A stretch of 64,000 bases of DNA from Chinchilla lanigera (Eukaryota > Chordata > Mammalia > Rodentia > Chinchillidae), in assembly GCF_000276665.1 (NCBI RefSeq), contig NW_004955467.1, positions 1,035,555 through 1,099,554 on the forward strand, in the 5' to 3' direction. Within the stretch, counting starts at the first letter, position 1; each line of letters opens with the position of its first letter. Of the stretch, positions 1 to 10,284 are shown one piece after another. The notes beneath the pieces are model-generated. The model was not told where the DNA came from and did not search any database. It saw only the letters and a list, made by a program, of their open reading frames with translations. The position numbers and the translations under genes are program-made.

Positions 1-143
1 TTTTTGAAACAGGGTCTCACTCTGCAGTTTAGGCTGGCCTTGAGCTCACTTTGTAGCCCAGGCTGATCTCAAATTCACAAAGATTTTCCTGCCTCAGCCT
101 CCTGCGTGCTGGGATTACAGGCGTGTGCCACCAATCCCAGCTA
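1..143 (-). repeat. B1 SINE (7SL-derived), cut by window edge
   Basis: Antisense B1: T-rich start, 'gagctcactttgtagcccagg', 'cctcagcctcctgcgtgctgggattacag' pattern and a 'gccacc' terminus. It carries the internal duplication seen in rodent B1. Noncoding retroposon. Confidence 0.9.
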
Positions 144-159
144 GTCCTTTTTAAAAATT

Positions 160-278
160 TTTATTTTGAGACAGGGTCTCACTGAGTTGCTGAATTGCCC
201 AGCCTAGGCTCAAATTTGTGACCCTCCTGCCTCAGCTTCCCAAAGTGCTGGGATTACAGGCCTGTGCCACCATGCCTG
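160..278 (-). repeat. Old B1/proto-B1 SINE
   Basis: 7SL-derived sequence without the clear internal duplication of the adjacent B1 ('gagacagggtctcactgag' to 'gccaccatgcctg'). It looks older than its neighbour. Confidence 0.75.
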
Positions 279-755
279 TTAAGTCTTTTTGTTATTTAAC
301 TTATTCCTTCATTCAGTTGGTTCACGTCCTCCCTCATTCCCTGTAACTCACTCTCATTCTTCTCCCCCACTGGCCAGCTATTCTGATTGGTTCCACAAAT
401 ATGCTATACGTTCCACAATACGTATACTTGAAAATGCGCACTGTTTTGTGTGCATGTAGTTTTAATTTCATAAGTGGTGTCATTTTATAGCCTTTATTCT
501 GTTTCTGAGTGTTATAATTCTCCACTGTGTCTATTACCATCACTGCCCATCCCTGTTCTGTGGCTCTCTGGCCTTTGTGTCCACCATGTTGCCTTTCTGC
601 TTTCCTGTGCATGGACACCCAGCTTGAGTCCTACTCCCAGGTACCACAAACAGTGCTGAGGAAAACTCTCACACAAGCCCCACTGTGGGTTGGTGTGGGG
701 ATCTCTGGGACTTAGACCCTGGAGCAGGGCTACTTGCTCATAGTGTGTGCCAGTA
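279..755. other. Single-copy-like stretch, no gene seen
   Basis: Three overlapping ORFs of 61-94 codons on both strands show no domain or motif. I see no repeat signature here and read the ORFs as chance. Confidence 0.5.
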
Positions 756-1087
756 CAGCTGGTCCTCCTTACCTGTGGGTTCTGCATTCATGGATTCAAC
801 CATGTGCAGGTGGATAATAGTTTTAAAAAAATTATACCTGTACTGAACATGTAGAGGCTTTTGTCCCTTCCCTTCCCTAAACAGTACAGTACACAAGCTA
901 TTTGTATAACATTTACATTGTATTAGAAATTATAAGTAACATAGAGAAGATTTAAGGTACATAGGAGGATATGCATGGGTTATGTGCAAATATTAAACTT
1001 TATTATATAACCACCTTGAGCATTTGTAGACTTGGTATCCCAGGGGGCTCCTGGAACCAATCCCCTGTGGATGCCGAGAGACCGCTG
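756..1087 (+). mobile_element. MER2-like Tigger (TcMar) DNA transposon relic
   Basis: The interior follows the MER2 pattern ('acagtacagtacacaagctatttg', 'catttacattgtattagaaattataagtaa', 'cctggaaccaatcccctgtgg'). It starts CAGCTGGTCC directly after a TA and ends ..CCGCTG followed by TG, a probable decayed TA duplication. Non-autonomous and noncoding. Confidence 0.8.
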
Positions 1088-1209
1088 TGCTTAATGTGAG
1101 CAGCACTGCCACCTTGTTCTCCAGAGTGGCTGTCCCATCCTCTTTCTCTGAGTGCCACGCGAGATTTATTTTTTCTTCCTTCCCGTATGTCTAAGGTGCA
1201 GGTGACGTA

Positions 1210-1491
1210 CAGTTTGAATAACCCTTATGTGGAACCCTCGGGATTTTGGAATACTTGTATATACCTGAAATATCTCAGGAAGGGGACCCAAGTCTAAATA
1301 AAAATTAACTTATGTTTTATATACATTATATATATAGATTAAAACTAAATTTATATAATATTTTTAGTGCTCCTGTGTTTTGACTGTGACCTGTCATGTG
1401 AGATCACGTGTGGAATTTTCCACTTATGATGTCATGTAGCACTCAAGAAATTTGGATTTTGGAATATTTGGGATCTGGGATGCTCCATCTG
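1210..1491. mobile_element. Tigger-type MITE with TA target duplication
   Basis: A 282-bp element bounded by TA on both sides (1208-1209 and 1492-1493). The termini are roughly inverted: CAGTTTGAATAACCC at the left, CAGATGGAGCATCCC read from the right. The interior 'ggaatatt..ggatctgggatgctc' and 'gaccc aagtctaaa' match the common mammalian Tigger MITE ending in 'ggatgctcaacctgta'. The exact family name is uncertain. Confidence 0.7.
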
Positions 1492-1499
1492 TATACCAC

Positions 1500-1880
1500 T
1501 GTATGTACATTAAGGACCTAGTATATGCCAGGCACTCAGATTATGATGATAAATAGACAAACCCTGACTTAATTGACAAGTTCTGTCTGTTAAGCTTAAT
1601 GTTGGAAGAGAGATAAGTGAACAGTCAGTTACCAAAGATGATGACAGGCCAGGCCAGGGCTGTGCCCAGAAATTGGCAGTGGGGGTTGGGATCAGGGCAT
1701 GTCAGGACTTTCTAGAAGTGGTAATATCTACATGAGGTTCAGGAGGAGCTAGACAGAAGGCAAGGACCTCTGTTGTAAGCCCAGAGGTTACGAGTTTAGT
1801 TCAATGTAGCTGGAAAGTGAAGATCAAAGAAAGAGTTGGGATAGATTGTAGTAGAAGTGATAAGCCGCCAAAAGTGGAAC
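1500..1880 (-). repeat. L2 LINE fragment
   Basis: Antisense L2 3' region: 'tatgccaggcactcag' followed by 'gataaatagacaaaccctgact' and the 'gacaggccaggccaggg...aggaggagc' section. Strongly diverged and noncoding. Confidence 0.6.
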
Positions 1881-2329
1881 ACGAGTGACAGGAAGTAAGT
1901 GGGATAAAATATCCACACACTGAATCATGAATGCTCAAATAATCAAAGGTTGATGATGATAATTCCCAAGCTATTAAAATGTATCAGAACCAAAGGAACC
2001 ATCAAGAGGTTTCTCAATTTTTTGAGGTTTAAATAACCCTTATAAGAAAATAGTAGAAGCCCATACAAGTAAACTACAAGCAAAGTTAACATATGCTATG
2101 TATGTAAACATCCTAAAAAAAATAACAAGATGAGTTCAGCAGAATATTATAAGGAAAAAACTTTGACCACATAGATTTTATTCTAGGGGTTCTGGAATGT
2201 TCTCCCATTAGAACATATGTAAGCTCAACACCTGGTACGGATAAAAAGGGGAGAGCTGTGTAATGGTCTTTGGAGAGTCTAGAAAACTACTTGACTGAAT
2301 GTGACATTGAATTTCATCATTCCTTGAGG
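1881..2329. other. AT-rich stretch, nothing recognised
   Basis: No ORF of note and no repeat that I can name. Confidence 0.4.
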
Positions 2330-2560
2330 AGCTTTCCTGCCTTGTACCTTCATTTTGTGCAGTGCTGTTTGCCTGGTTACCTTTTCATTTCTCTGGCAAA
2401 TCCTTACTCATTAGTTCTGTCACTTTGCATGCATGATCTCCTTTGTGAAGCTGTTCTTGTTTACTCTGTGTGGTGTGAGTGCTTCTCTTCTCTCCACTCC
2501 AGGAACATTCCTTTCTTGCGTCTCAGCTGGAATTTTTTGCCTTCTGTCGGAGCTAGGTAC
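2330..2560 (+). repeat. Possible L2 LINE fragment, sense
   Basis: 'ccttactcattagttctgtcac' and 'gatctcctttgtgaagctgttc' resemble the L2 segment before its 3' end. An overlapping ORF (2270-2665, 131 codons, leucine/serine-rich) would be a by-product of this fragment. No conserved domain seen. Confidence 0.4.
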
Positions 2561-2985
2561 CATGTTCGATATGATGACCCAAAAGCAGGACAGTGCACAG
2601 CAGTGTGCCTCTTCTTTCTCAGTTCATTGTCTGCCCTTCTTCTGCTCTGCTCTAGCTCTAGATAATTGCTACACACTTCATTTTACTTCCTCCCTTGTCA
2701 GCTGGCTTGGCCCAGAATGACTAGTGAGAAGTGCTGGTGAGATATTGGGAGGAAAGGAGGAGCCAGGGTGTTCGTTTTCTGTGTTATGCTGTGGACTTTC
2801 CCTCTGGGGTGGTCCAGGCCACAGCTGAGGACCATGGCAGCACCCTCTTTCTCCTTTGCCTTGCCAGCATTGGAGGTGGTAGCAGGGTTGTGTGTGGCTC
2901 ATCCCTGGACCTGTTACTGTCCTGTTTGACTTATTAGCCCTTCTCCAAACCTTGTAATTAGTTGCCATGTTAAATTTTGTCTTTA

Positions 2986-3126
2986 ACCGGGGATGGTGGC
3001 ACATGCCTGTTGATCCCAGCACTCTGGAGGCTGAGGCAGGAGGATTGTTTGAGGCCAGCCTGGGCTACAAAGTGAGCTCAAGGCCAGCCTGAACTGCACA
3101 GCGAGACCCTGTCTCAAAAAAAAAGT
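2986..3126 (+). repeat. B1 SINE with 11-bp target duplication
   Basis: Sense B1 from 'accggggatggtggcacatg' to 'gaccctgtctc' plus A-tail. It is flanked by AAATTTTGTCT on both sides, so the insertion is complete. Confidence 0.9.
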
Positions 3127-3139
3127 TAAAAAAATTTTG

Positions 3140-3559
3140 TCTATCAGGCTGTTGCTTTTGAATGTTCTCTCCTTGACTGGGTTCTGCCTGATGTACACAA
3201 AGTTCCTATTTAGTGTACTCACAAATCTCTAGAAAAAAATAGACATTAAAATGACTGTAAGTTTGTCTTAATGCTCGTCTTCTTTTGAAAGCAGACTTTG
3301 GGCACGGGAATTAGCCAGAATGAGCCAGTGACCTAGGTCAGTCAAAATCTGAGCACAACACACACACACAGAGCAAAGACCCTGTCAGAATCGAGGGAGG
3401 AGATGACCGTCGACAAGCCAAGGAGAGAAGCCTGGACTAGGTTCATCCCTCTCTGTTCCCAGAATGAGCCAACCCTACTGACATCTTGCTGTTGCACTTC
3501 CTGCTTACAGACTGTGCCTCAGCCACCCTGTCCATGGTACTTTGTTTTGGTGATCTAGT
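3140..3559. other. Stretch without recognised features
   Basis: Contains a short (CA)n run at about 3358-3371. No gene or named repeat seen. Confidence 0.4.
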
Positions 3560-4080
3560 AAGCTAAAGCACGTTTATACCCTCAGGCCCAAACAGCCACT
3601 AGTCTTTCTGTTCCTACAGATTTCCTTACCCTTGATGTCTCATGAGTGGAATCATATATGTGGTCATTTGTGACTGACTTCATTTACTTAGCTTAATGTT
3701 TCCAAGGTTCATCCATGCTGTAGCATGTAGTAGTATGTTACTCCTTTTGTAGACACGATATTCTAAAGTATGACTATATCATGGTAACCTGTTCGTCAGT
3801 TGATGGGCACTTGATTGTTACTGACTTTGTAGTTGTTAATGGTACAGGTATAAACACTCATGTACAAGTTTTTGTGTATATTTATGGGGTACCTACCATG
3901 CACTAGAATTCCTGGGTCATACGGTAGCTCTGTGTTTAACCATTTGAGGACTTGCTGCAGTTTTCCAGGTGGTGGTGTCATTTTGTGTTCCCTTAGCAGA
4001 GAATAATGATTCTGATTTGTTTGCATGGTTGCCGATACTTGTTACTGTCAGACTTTGCTAGCCATCCTAGTGAGTATGTA
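3560..4080 (-). repeat. Old L1 (L1M) 3' fragment
   Basis: Antisense L1M signature: 'tttccaaggttcatccatgctgtagcatgta', 'gtacaagtttttgtgtata', 'ttcctgggtcata(c)ggtagctctgtgtttaacc'. Derived from the ORF2 C-terminal/3' end; no coding capacity remains. Confidence 0.8.
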
Positions 4081-4131
4081 TTATGGTTTAGATCTAAAAT
4101 GTCTCCCAAAAGTTGCATGTGTTTTATTTCT

Positions 4132-4228
4132 TTTCTTTTTTTTTATTTTTCCTCTGGTACTGGGAATCGAACTCACAACCTTGCACTTGCCAGGCAGGTG
4201 CTGTGCTGCCGAGCTAAATCCCCAGCCC
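4132..4228 (-). repeat. ID-type SINE with perfect 18-bp target duplication
   Basis: Antisense tRNA-derived ID element: T-tract, 'tggtactgggaatcgaactc', 'ccaggcaggtgctgtgctgccgagctaaatccccagccc'. TGCATGTGTTTTATTTCT is repeated exactly at 4114-4131 and 4229-4246. The A/B-box region reads as tRNA on the minus strand. Relatively recent. Confidence 0.93.
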
Positions 4229-4246
4229 TGCATGTGTTTTATTTCT

Positions 4247-4440
4247 ATAAGGTCATTAATCTCACCTCTTTCATTTCTGACTTCAGTGATTTTTCTTTTT
4301 CTTTTTTTTTTCTTTTTGGATCAATCTACGACATCAGTTTTGTTAAACTTTTCAGTGAACCAGCTTTTGGTTTTATTTATTTTCTCTATTGTTTTCCTAT
4401 TCTCTGTTTTCTCTTTCCTGCCCTAATCTTTATTATTTCT
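4247..4440 (-). repeat. Old L1 ORF2 fragment
   Basis: 'cagtgaaccagcttttggttttat' followed by 'ttttctctattgttttcctattctc' is the antisense of L1 ORF2. Heavily mutated. Confidence 0.65.
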
Positions 4441-4785
4441 TTACTTGTAGATCTGAGTGCTGGCACTGTAAGCCAACGAACACCTGGGATTAATGGGAGC
4501 CACTGGAAGCTGAAAGTGGCCCAGAAGTAGTCACCCCTTGAGCTCTGTGGGGGAGCATAACCCTGTAGACACTTGGTCGCAGAGTACTAGCCTCCATAAC
4601 TGGGAGAAAATAAATTTCTGGTTTTTTTTTGGAACTGGGACTCAAACTCAGTACCACACGCTTGCTAGGCAGGCATCGTGCCATTGAGCTATCTCCCTGG
4701 CCTCAATTTCTGCTGTTTTAGGCCAAACGGTTGTGGTAATTTATTGCTGGAGCATGAGGAAGTTAATGCAAACATTTAAATTCCT
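4440..4785 (+). repeat. MLT1-type ERVL-MaLR LTR fragment
   Basis: 'cctccataactgggagaaaataaatttctg' (polyA-signal region of MLT1), then 'ctgttttaggccaaacggttgtggtaatttattgctg'. The LTR is interrupted by an ID SINE. No internal retroviral sequence. Confidence 0.7.
4621..4704 (-). repeat. Old ID-type SINE inside MLT1 LTR
   Basis: 'ggaactgggactcaaactcag' to 'gccattgagctatctccctggcc', flanked by AATTTCTG on both sides (4613-4620, 4705-4712). Confidence 0.8.
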
Positions 4786-4789
4786 TTAA

Positions 4790-5130
4790 TGATTTTTTTC
4801 ACTGTATTTCTTTGTTTTTTTTCCTAAGAAATTTGTCTAGGGTGTACCATGTACCTCTTAGCAGAATGTATCTCATATTTTACTAAATTAATTCTAATGA
4901 GATACAGAAACATTTTGCACTTTTAACATTATTCCCTTTCCCTCTTTTTTTTTTTTTTGTCACATTACTGGTATACATACTCTGCCTATTAATACTATAA
5001 ATCCAACCATACTTCATTATAATTATTACTTTACCATCTATAGTAATATCCTTAGCCCAGTACAACTTAGTTACAAGCCACCCTTCTGTCAAGTCAAAGA
5101 AATTTTTGACCAACCTTACATCCAAAGGTT
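4790..5130. other. AT-rich stretch
   Basis: T-rich sequence without a gene. An 80-codon minus-strand ORF (4883-5125) shows no motif. Confidence 0.4.
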
Positions 5131-5146
5131 TTCTCCTGTTACTTCC

Positions 5147-5248
5147 TTTTTTTTTTTTTTTTTGGTTTTTCTCCGGTACCGGGAACCAAACTCACGACCT
5201 TGCGCTTGCCAGGCAGGCGCTTTTGCCACTGAGCTAAATCCCCAGCCC
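5147..5248 (-). repeat. Young ID-type SINE
   Basis: 'ctccggtaccgggaaccaaac', 'gaccttgcgcttgccaggcag', 'gagctaaatccccagcc'. It is flanked by CCTGTTACTTCCTTTTTT on both sides. Very close to the copies at 12836, 39463 and 43471. Confidence 0.92.
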
Positions 5249-5322
5249 CCTGTTACTTCCTTTTTTATATATGTTTACAGTACATAATGTGAGTAGCTGT
5301 GAGTAGTTGGTACATGACACGT

Positions 5323-5400
5323 TTTTTTTTGTACTGGGAATTGAACCCAGGCCTTGTGCATACCAGGCAAGTATTCTACCACCAAGCTACATCTCCTGCC
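5323..5400 (-). repeat. Old ID-type SINE
   Basis: 'gtactgggaattgaacccagg', 'ccaagctacatctcctgccc': the older ID pattern with a Gly/Ala-tRNA-like B box. Confidence 0.75.
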
Positions 5401-5411
5401 CTTTTTAAATT

Positions 5412-5527
5412 TTATTTTGAGATATAAAATAACTTTGCTAAATTGCCAATTAGGCCTCGAACTTGGTGATCCTCTTGCCTCAGCCTTCTGAGTAGCTGGA
5501 ATTATAGCCATCTGCTACCACACCCAG
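5412..5527 (-). repeat. Old B1-like SINE
   Basis: Diverged 7SL-derived sequence: 'ttattttgagatataaaa', 'cctcagccttctgagtagctggaattatag', 'ctaccacacccagc'. Confidence 0.7.
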
Positions 5528-5534
5528 CTCTAAA

Positions 5535-6310
5535 TTTACTATAAATTTAAATTTCATATTTAAGTCCTTGATTCATTTTGAGTTAATTTTTGCATGATAT
5601 GTATCACTTGGATTGAGATTTATCTTTTTGCTTGTGGGTGTCCATTGATTCCACATCATGTATTAAAAAAATTATCTTCCTTCACTGAGTTGCTTCAGCA
5701 TCTTTGTCAAAAATCATTTGTATATATAAAAATATCACTTGTATGTATTTGTGTGTGCTTCTTTGTTCTGTCTGGTCCCACTGATTATGTACCTGTTGTG
5801 TGTCAGTATCACAATCTTGATTCTGTAGCTGTGTAAGTCTTGAAATTGTATAAATTGATTATTCTCATTTTAGTATTCTGCAAATTTGCTTTAGCTATTC
5901 AAGTTCCTTTGCATTTCCATATAAATTTTAGTATAATCTTGTGTATATTTATATGAACTTCTGCTAGGAAATTGTTTCAGCCTATGTAATAATTTGGATA
6001 GAATTGATATTTTTACTGTACTAAATTTTCCAATGCATAAGCATGGTATTTCTCACTCTAACTGGGTCCTCTTTGGTTTCTTTCATCAGCATTTTGTAGT
6101 TTTCAGCATACAAATTCTGTACACATTTGGATAGATTTATACCTCATAAGTATTTTTATGAATAATTAAGAACATCATATTTGTATTTCAGTGTCCATAT
6201 GTTCATTTCTAGTACATAAAGGTACAGTTGATTTTTGTATGTTCATCCTGTATTCTTTGAATTCATTAAACTCACTTATTTTAAGGCTTTAAAAATTGGG
6301 TTGCCTTTTA
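5535..6310 (-). repeat. Old L1 (L1M) fragment
   Basis: Antisense L1M: 'ttgattcattttgagttaatttttg', 'ctgtagctgtgtaagtcttgaaatt', 'cattttgtagttttcagcatacaa', 'gtacagttgatttttgtatgttcatcctgtattc'. Confidence 0.8.
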
Positions 6311-6479
6311 TTTTCTAAATACACAATCATGATGTTCAAATAAGGACAGTTTCATTTCTTTCCAATCTGTACACCTTTCATAATTCTCTCATCTTCCAGT
6401 GTGCAAGCTAGAGCTTCTACAGTGCTTCTGATTGGCCCTCTGTGTAGCACTAACAGTGGTTGCTCACAGTATTACCTTG

Positions 6480-7140
6480 ATACACAGGTTTTCACAATTT
6501 ACTAGTGTCATTATTTTACAATGTTAGTGTAGTGTAGAAACCTACCTCTCTTTACTTTCCCCTTTTATAAATCTCAACATACATTTAGAAGCACATCAGG
6601 CAGGGTTATAATTTTTGTTTCCTACATCAAATGTAATTTAGACATTTTATTGCAAACAAACTTACGGCATGTTTGTTTCCTGTGTTATTACTGCTCTTAG
6701 ATTTCTCCATCATTTCCCTTTGCCCTTTTTTTCTTTTCCATGGTGTTGGTGGTGCAACCCAGGGCTTTGCCCTTGCTGGGCAAGCACTCTTACACCGAGC
6801 TGCACCAGCTGTTCAATTCTTTCAGGGTAGGGTTGCTGGCAACGTGTTTTCTTATTTTCCTCTACCTGAGAGTGTCTTGATTCCCTTTGATTCCTGAAGG
6901 ATATTTTCACTGGACCTAGGATGCTGTGTCCATAGTACTTTTGGCACTTGAAGAGTACTGTATTGTTTCCTTTGGGCCTCCACAGTACTGTTGAGAAATC
7001 TTCTGTTATCTTAATTATTTTTGTCCCTGTAGGTAATTTGTTTTTCTCACTGCTTGTAAAACAATTTCTTTTAATATTTTCAGAAGTTTAATTCTGGTGT
7101 ATCCTGGTGTGTGTTTCTTTGAGCATTCAGTTTGGGATGT
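6480..7140 (-). repeat. Old L1 (L1M) fragment, interrupted
   Basis: 'gaaggatattttcactggacctagg', 'tgttgagaaatcttctgtta' and 'tctggtgtatcctggtgtgtgtttctttgag' follow the antisense L1M pattern. An ID relic sits inside. Confidence 0.6.
6735..6812 (-). repeat. Old ID-type SINE relic
   Basis: 'gtgttggtggtgcaacccaggg', 'tgctgggcaagcactcttac', 'ccgagctgcaccagctg'. Diverged. Confidence 0.6.
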
Positions 7141-7147
7141 AGCTTTG

Positions 7148-7308
7148 CTTTTTTTTTTTTTTTGTTTTTTTTGGAAAAGGGTTTTGCTATGCAGTTCAGG
7201 CTGGCCTTGAGTTCACTTTGTAGCCCAGGCTGGCCTGGAACTCACAACAATCCTCCTGCCTCAGCCTCCCGAGTGCTGGGATTATAGGCGTGTGCCACCA
7301 CGCCCAGC
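7148..7308 (-). repeat. B1 SINE
   Basis: Antisense B1 with the internal duplication ('ggccttgagttcactttgtagcccaggctggcc') and terminus 'gccaccacgcccagc'. Preceded by an 18-nt T tract. Confidence 0.9.
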
Positions 7309-7549
7309 TGTGTGTCTGTTGATACCCAGGATTCCTGCCATGTGGCTTGGTGTTCTGGTTCTCAGCTAGGCCTCCCAGATCCCTCTTTGGCTGAGGGTGG
7401 TGCTCACCACAATGCCTTCATTCCGTCCTGCGGGGAGAAAGGAAGGGTGACTGCACCACCTCTGGGCACAAGTAACATCACTGACTAGGTCACCTCTGAT
7501 CCCAATCAGTAGGGAGGGGAAGGGGTGCCCTCATCCTGCTAGGTGGGAG

Positions 7550-7860
7550 TGTGCCATGAATTGAATGTTCCCACCAAAACTCAAGTAATTTCATCACTGT
7601 TGTGCGGTACTGTGAGATGGAGCAAGATGGGACTGTTAAGAGATGACTGGGTAGCAAAGGCTCTGCTTGGAGTAATGGGTTATCACTAAAGTGACTCTGT
7701 TATAGAAACGTGCTCTCTAGCACTGTGTCATTATGGGATGCTCTCCACCTTGTCAGGATCCAGCAGGAAGGCTGTCACCAGGAGCTGTGCATATGCTAGA
7801 GCCTTGCTCTTGGGCTTTCAGAACTGTGAGCTAAATAAACTTACTTGCTTTATAAAATTT
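7550..7860 (+). repeat. ERVL-MaLR (MLT1-type) LTR relic
   Basis: Begins 'gccatgaattgaatgttcccacc' and ends near 'cagaactgtgagctaaataaacttacttgctttataaa', the MaLR polyA region. It has lost the internal provirus. Confidence 0.7.
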
Positions 7861-7873
7861 TCAGCCGTGGATA

Positions 7874-8068
7874 CAGTCATACCTTGGTACTCAATTGCTT
7901 TGAAACTCATTGAATTTGGTTCTCAGTGCATTTTGACATGAAAATTTTGTCCCAATTGCCTTGCGACTCGCTACCCTTTCCAACTAGAACAGTTTGTTTT
8001 GCACTTGTCATTTTTGTGGTACTTGTGGTGTCTCCTGGAACCACTTAATGAGTACCGAGATAGCAGTG
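7874..8068. mobile_element. Tigger-type MITE with TA duplication
   Basis: TA flanks both ends (7872-7873, 8069-8070). The inverted ends are CAGTCATACCTTGGTACTCA and, read from the right, CACTGCTATCTCGGTACTCA. 195 bp, noncoding. Confidence 0.75.
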
Positions 8069-8070
8069 TA

Positions 8071-8460
8071 TTTTTTTATGCTGCCCCAACCCCAAGTCAG
8101 ACTGAGACAGAATGAAAGTCTAGAGTCCGCTGGTGCTGCTGGGGTTGAAGGACGACTCCTCATTGCTGTCAGGCAGGAATAGAGCCTTGGTCCTTATTTG
8201 GCCTTCCCTGACACTTTGCTGATGGAGGTATTGGGCTCCTTGTTATGCTTTATGACTGGGGGTGTCGGCCCCCACTCTTTTCTTGTTACACTGGGGATGG
8301 GGTCGGGCACAGTTTTGCAGCTTGAGGGGCTGGTGTTTGACTGGAAAAGAGCAGTATGGTTTGTGTGTGTTCTGTTTCATTACATTGTTCTTTCCCTGGT
8401 ATTTCGGCTAGAGAAAGCAAGCTTTTCCTGGAGCTCTTTCTGTCTGGGTTCTTTGGTGTT
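8071..8460. other. Single-copy-like stretch
   Basis: No repeat recognised. A 112-codon plus-strand ORF (8198-8536) runs into the downstream ID SINE and shows no domain, so it is probably chance. Confidence 0.4.
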
Positions 8461-8478
8461 TCTAAATTGCCCACTTCT

Positions 8479-8577
8479 AGGGGCTAGGGGTTTAGCTCAG
8501 CGGCACAGTGCCTGCCTGGCAAACGCGAGGTCATGAGTTCAATTCCTGGTACCAGAAAAAACAAAAAAAAACCCTTC
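8479..8577 (+). repeat. ID-type SINE with perfect 18-bp target duplication
   Basis: 'aggggctaggggtttagctc', 'gcctgcctggcaaacgcgagg', A-rich tail. TCTAAATTGCCCACTTCT is exact at 8461-8478 and 8578-8595. Confidence 0.94.
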
Positions 8578-8595
8578 TCTAAATTGCCCACTTCT

Positions 8596-8819
8596 TCAGG
8601 TCCACATCTGGAATAATAAGGCAAAAAGAAAACCCAAAGACTGACTCATCACAGCACTGTTCCTCGGGCTCTGAGTTCCCTGGACAGTCTGCTGCCGGCT
8701 TTCCGCCTTACAAAGCTTTCTTATATTTGTTTTATATCCAATGTCCAGGGCTTCAGTTGTACTTAGTGAAAAGAATAAGTATATCTCTGTCTTCATGGAA
8801 GCCCAAGTCCACACCATGG

Positions 8820-8855
<36 letters not shown>

Positions 8856-9407
8856 CAGGATTAATTTATTTTTTATGAAACTGGATCTTCATTAAGAGGC
8901 CAGGCAAGTTTTCCAGTACAGTACAGTGTCCCACATTCTGCCTTTGTCCAGTTTTTCCTTCTTCTCTTCCTGAGGAGTCTTGCATGAACAGTTTTGGTGG
9001 GAAGGCTCCTGAGTGATGCTGTGTATCTTACTGCACTGCTCGAGGAGCCCTGTGATGTCTGCTTGCCACACTGGTGGGGATGGCACCCTTGACCATGCCT
9101 TCCCTGGTGCTATTAATAAATTATCTCTGGGGAGAAACTTTGCTCTCATGTGGGCATCCGTTTCTCCAACCTTTTCTTTAATGGTTTTAGCGTCTTTTGG
9201 TGAATATATTAAGTTTACAAAATGGTAACTTTCCTAATTTTGTTGTTTTCTTTCAGTTTGTTAGCTAGCATTCATCTCTAGAGAAGAGCTTTATCTTCCA
9301 TCCTTTATTCTTTTTTAGCATCAATATGTGCTTAGGTCATGTTTTATAATTTACTGTTTTATACTCTTATACACGTATACCTATGTATTTATATGTATAT
9401 TTTTCTT
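8596..9407. other. Stretch with (TG)n microsatellite, no gene
   Basis: Contains (TG)n at about 8820-8851. The remaining sequence, including ORFs of 60-85 codons on both strands, has no recognised product. Confidence 0.45.
8820..8851. repeat. (TG)n microsatellite
   Basis: About 16 uninterrupted TG units. Confidence 0.95.
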
Positions 9408-9476
9408 TTTTGTGGTGCTAGAGACTGAACTTAGGGCTTTGTCCATGCTAAGCAAGTGCTTTGAGTATACCCCAGT
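9408..9476 (-). repeat. Old ID-type SINE relic
   Basis: 'tgtggtgctagagactgaac', 'gctaagcaagtgctttgag', 'accccag'. Diverged. Confidence 0.6.
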
Positions 9477-9569
9477 CTCGTTATATTTTTGACATTATAT
9501 GTTGTTAATATTGCCCTAGACAGGCCACAACACACTGAACTCCTCTGGGTTCACTCTTCTGTTCTTTTT

Positions 9570-10002
9570 TTTTTTTTTTTTTTTTTTTTAAAGAATAAAA
9601 GGATAACAATAATGGGGGGGGCTTACCAAATTAGAGACAAAGTGGTAGGAAATTATCAATGGTTATTGTTTTACATATTGTTATCTACAAGATAGTTTCT
9701 CAGGAAAACAAATAGACAAATAATAGTGAGTTACAGACAAAAGAGGTAGGACATTATCAATAGTCGTTGTACTCTACTTAGGTATCTTCAAAAGAAAATA
9801 AACAGAACTATACATGAGTGACCTATTGAATAATCATTAACTATTCTCAATGGTTGTTGTAGGAAACACATAATAAACATGCATCCGTTTATGAAATAGG
9901 ATAGGAACAGTACAAACATTACAGAGTTATGGATAGGTTAGTAGGAAAATATCAATGACTGCTGTAATACATGTTGGTATCTTAGAAGTGGTTTCTCAGA
10001 AA
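9570..10002 (-). mobile_element. Unfamiliar retroposon, copy 1 (100-bp internal units)
   Basis: An approximately 433-bp element read on the minus strand, ending in an A-tail (a long T tract at the plus-strand left edge). Near-identical 15-bp target duplications flank it: TCTTCTGTTCTTTTT (9555-9569) and TCTTCCGTTCTTTTT (10003-10017). Inside, a unit beginning 'gacaaagtggtaggaaattatcaatgg' recurs at 9636, 9736 and, more diverged, near 9834 and 9932, a period of about 100 bp. A second copy lies at 50516-50924. I do not recognise the family. It could be a LINE 3'UTR or an unusually long SINE. No ORF. Confidence 0.8.
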
Positions 10003-10017
10003 TCTTCCGTTCTTTTT

Positions 10018-10268
10018 GAATGGCCGTGGTAATCAAGAGCATTTCCCTGATTTCTGAGCATCCCAAGATGTTTACAAGTTTACCAGATTCACTTCATGCT
10101 CCACACCTTGAATCAGCTATCTCTAGAGGATCCTGCTTCCTTCTAGTAGGAATGGTATTTACAAATGTGCGTAAGTGTCTGGGAGGAAAAGAGGGAGGAT
10201 AAACTGAATTAAAGTACTAATCCATAGTCATAACTGCTGCTGTTTCTTAGTGATTTAAATCTTTATTC
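10018..10268. other. Short stretch without recognised features
   Basis: A 60-codon ORF (10020-10202) has no motif. Confidence 0.4.
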
Positions 10269-10284
10269 AAAATTAGGGAGGTAG

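Noticed and set aside
2270..2720. Overlapping plus ORFs of 131 and 95 codons
   Set aside because: Leucine/serine/cysteine-rich frames in probable L2 sequence, with no motif.
4006..4530. 174-codon plus ORF rich in Phe/Ser/Leu
   Set aside because: It crosses an antisense ID SINE, L1 and MLT1 sequence. The hydrophobic look comes from T-rich repeat DNA, so these are not membrane segments.
8479..8550. tRNA-like gene (ID 'tagctcag...ggttc' A and B boxes)
   Set aside because: It has pol III-like boxes but is followed by an A-tail and flanked by target duplications, so it is an ID SINE. The same holds for the other ID copies.
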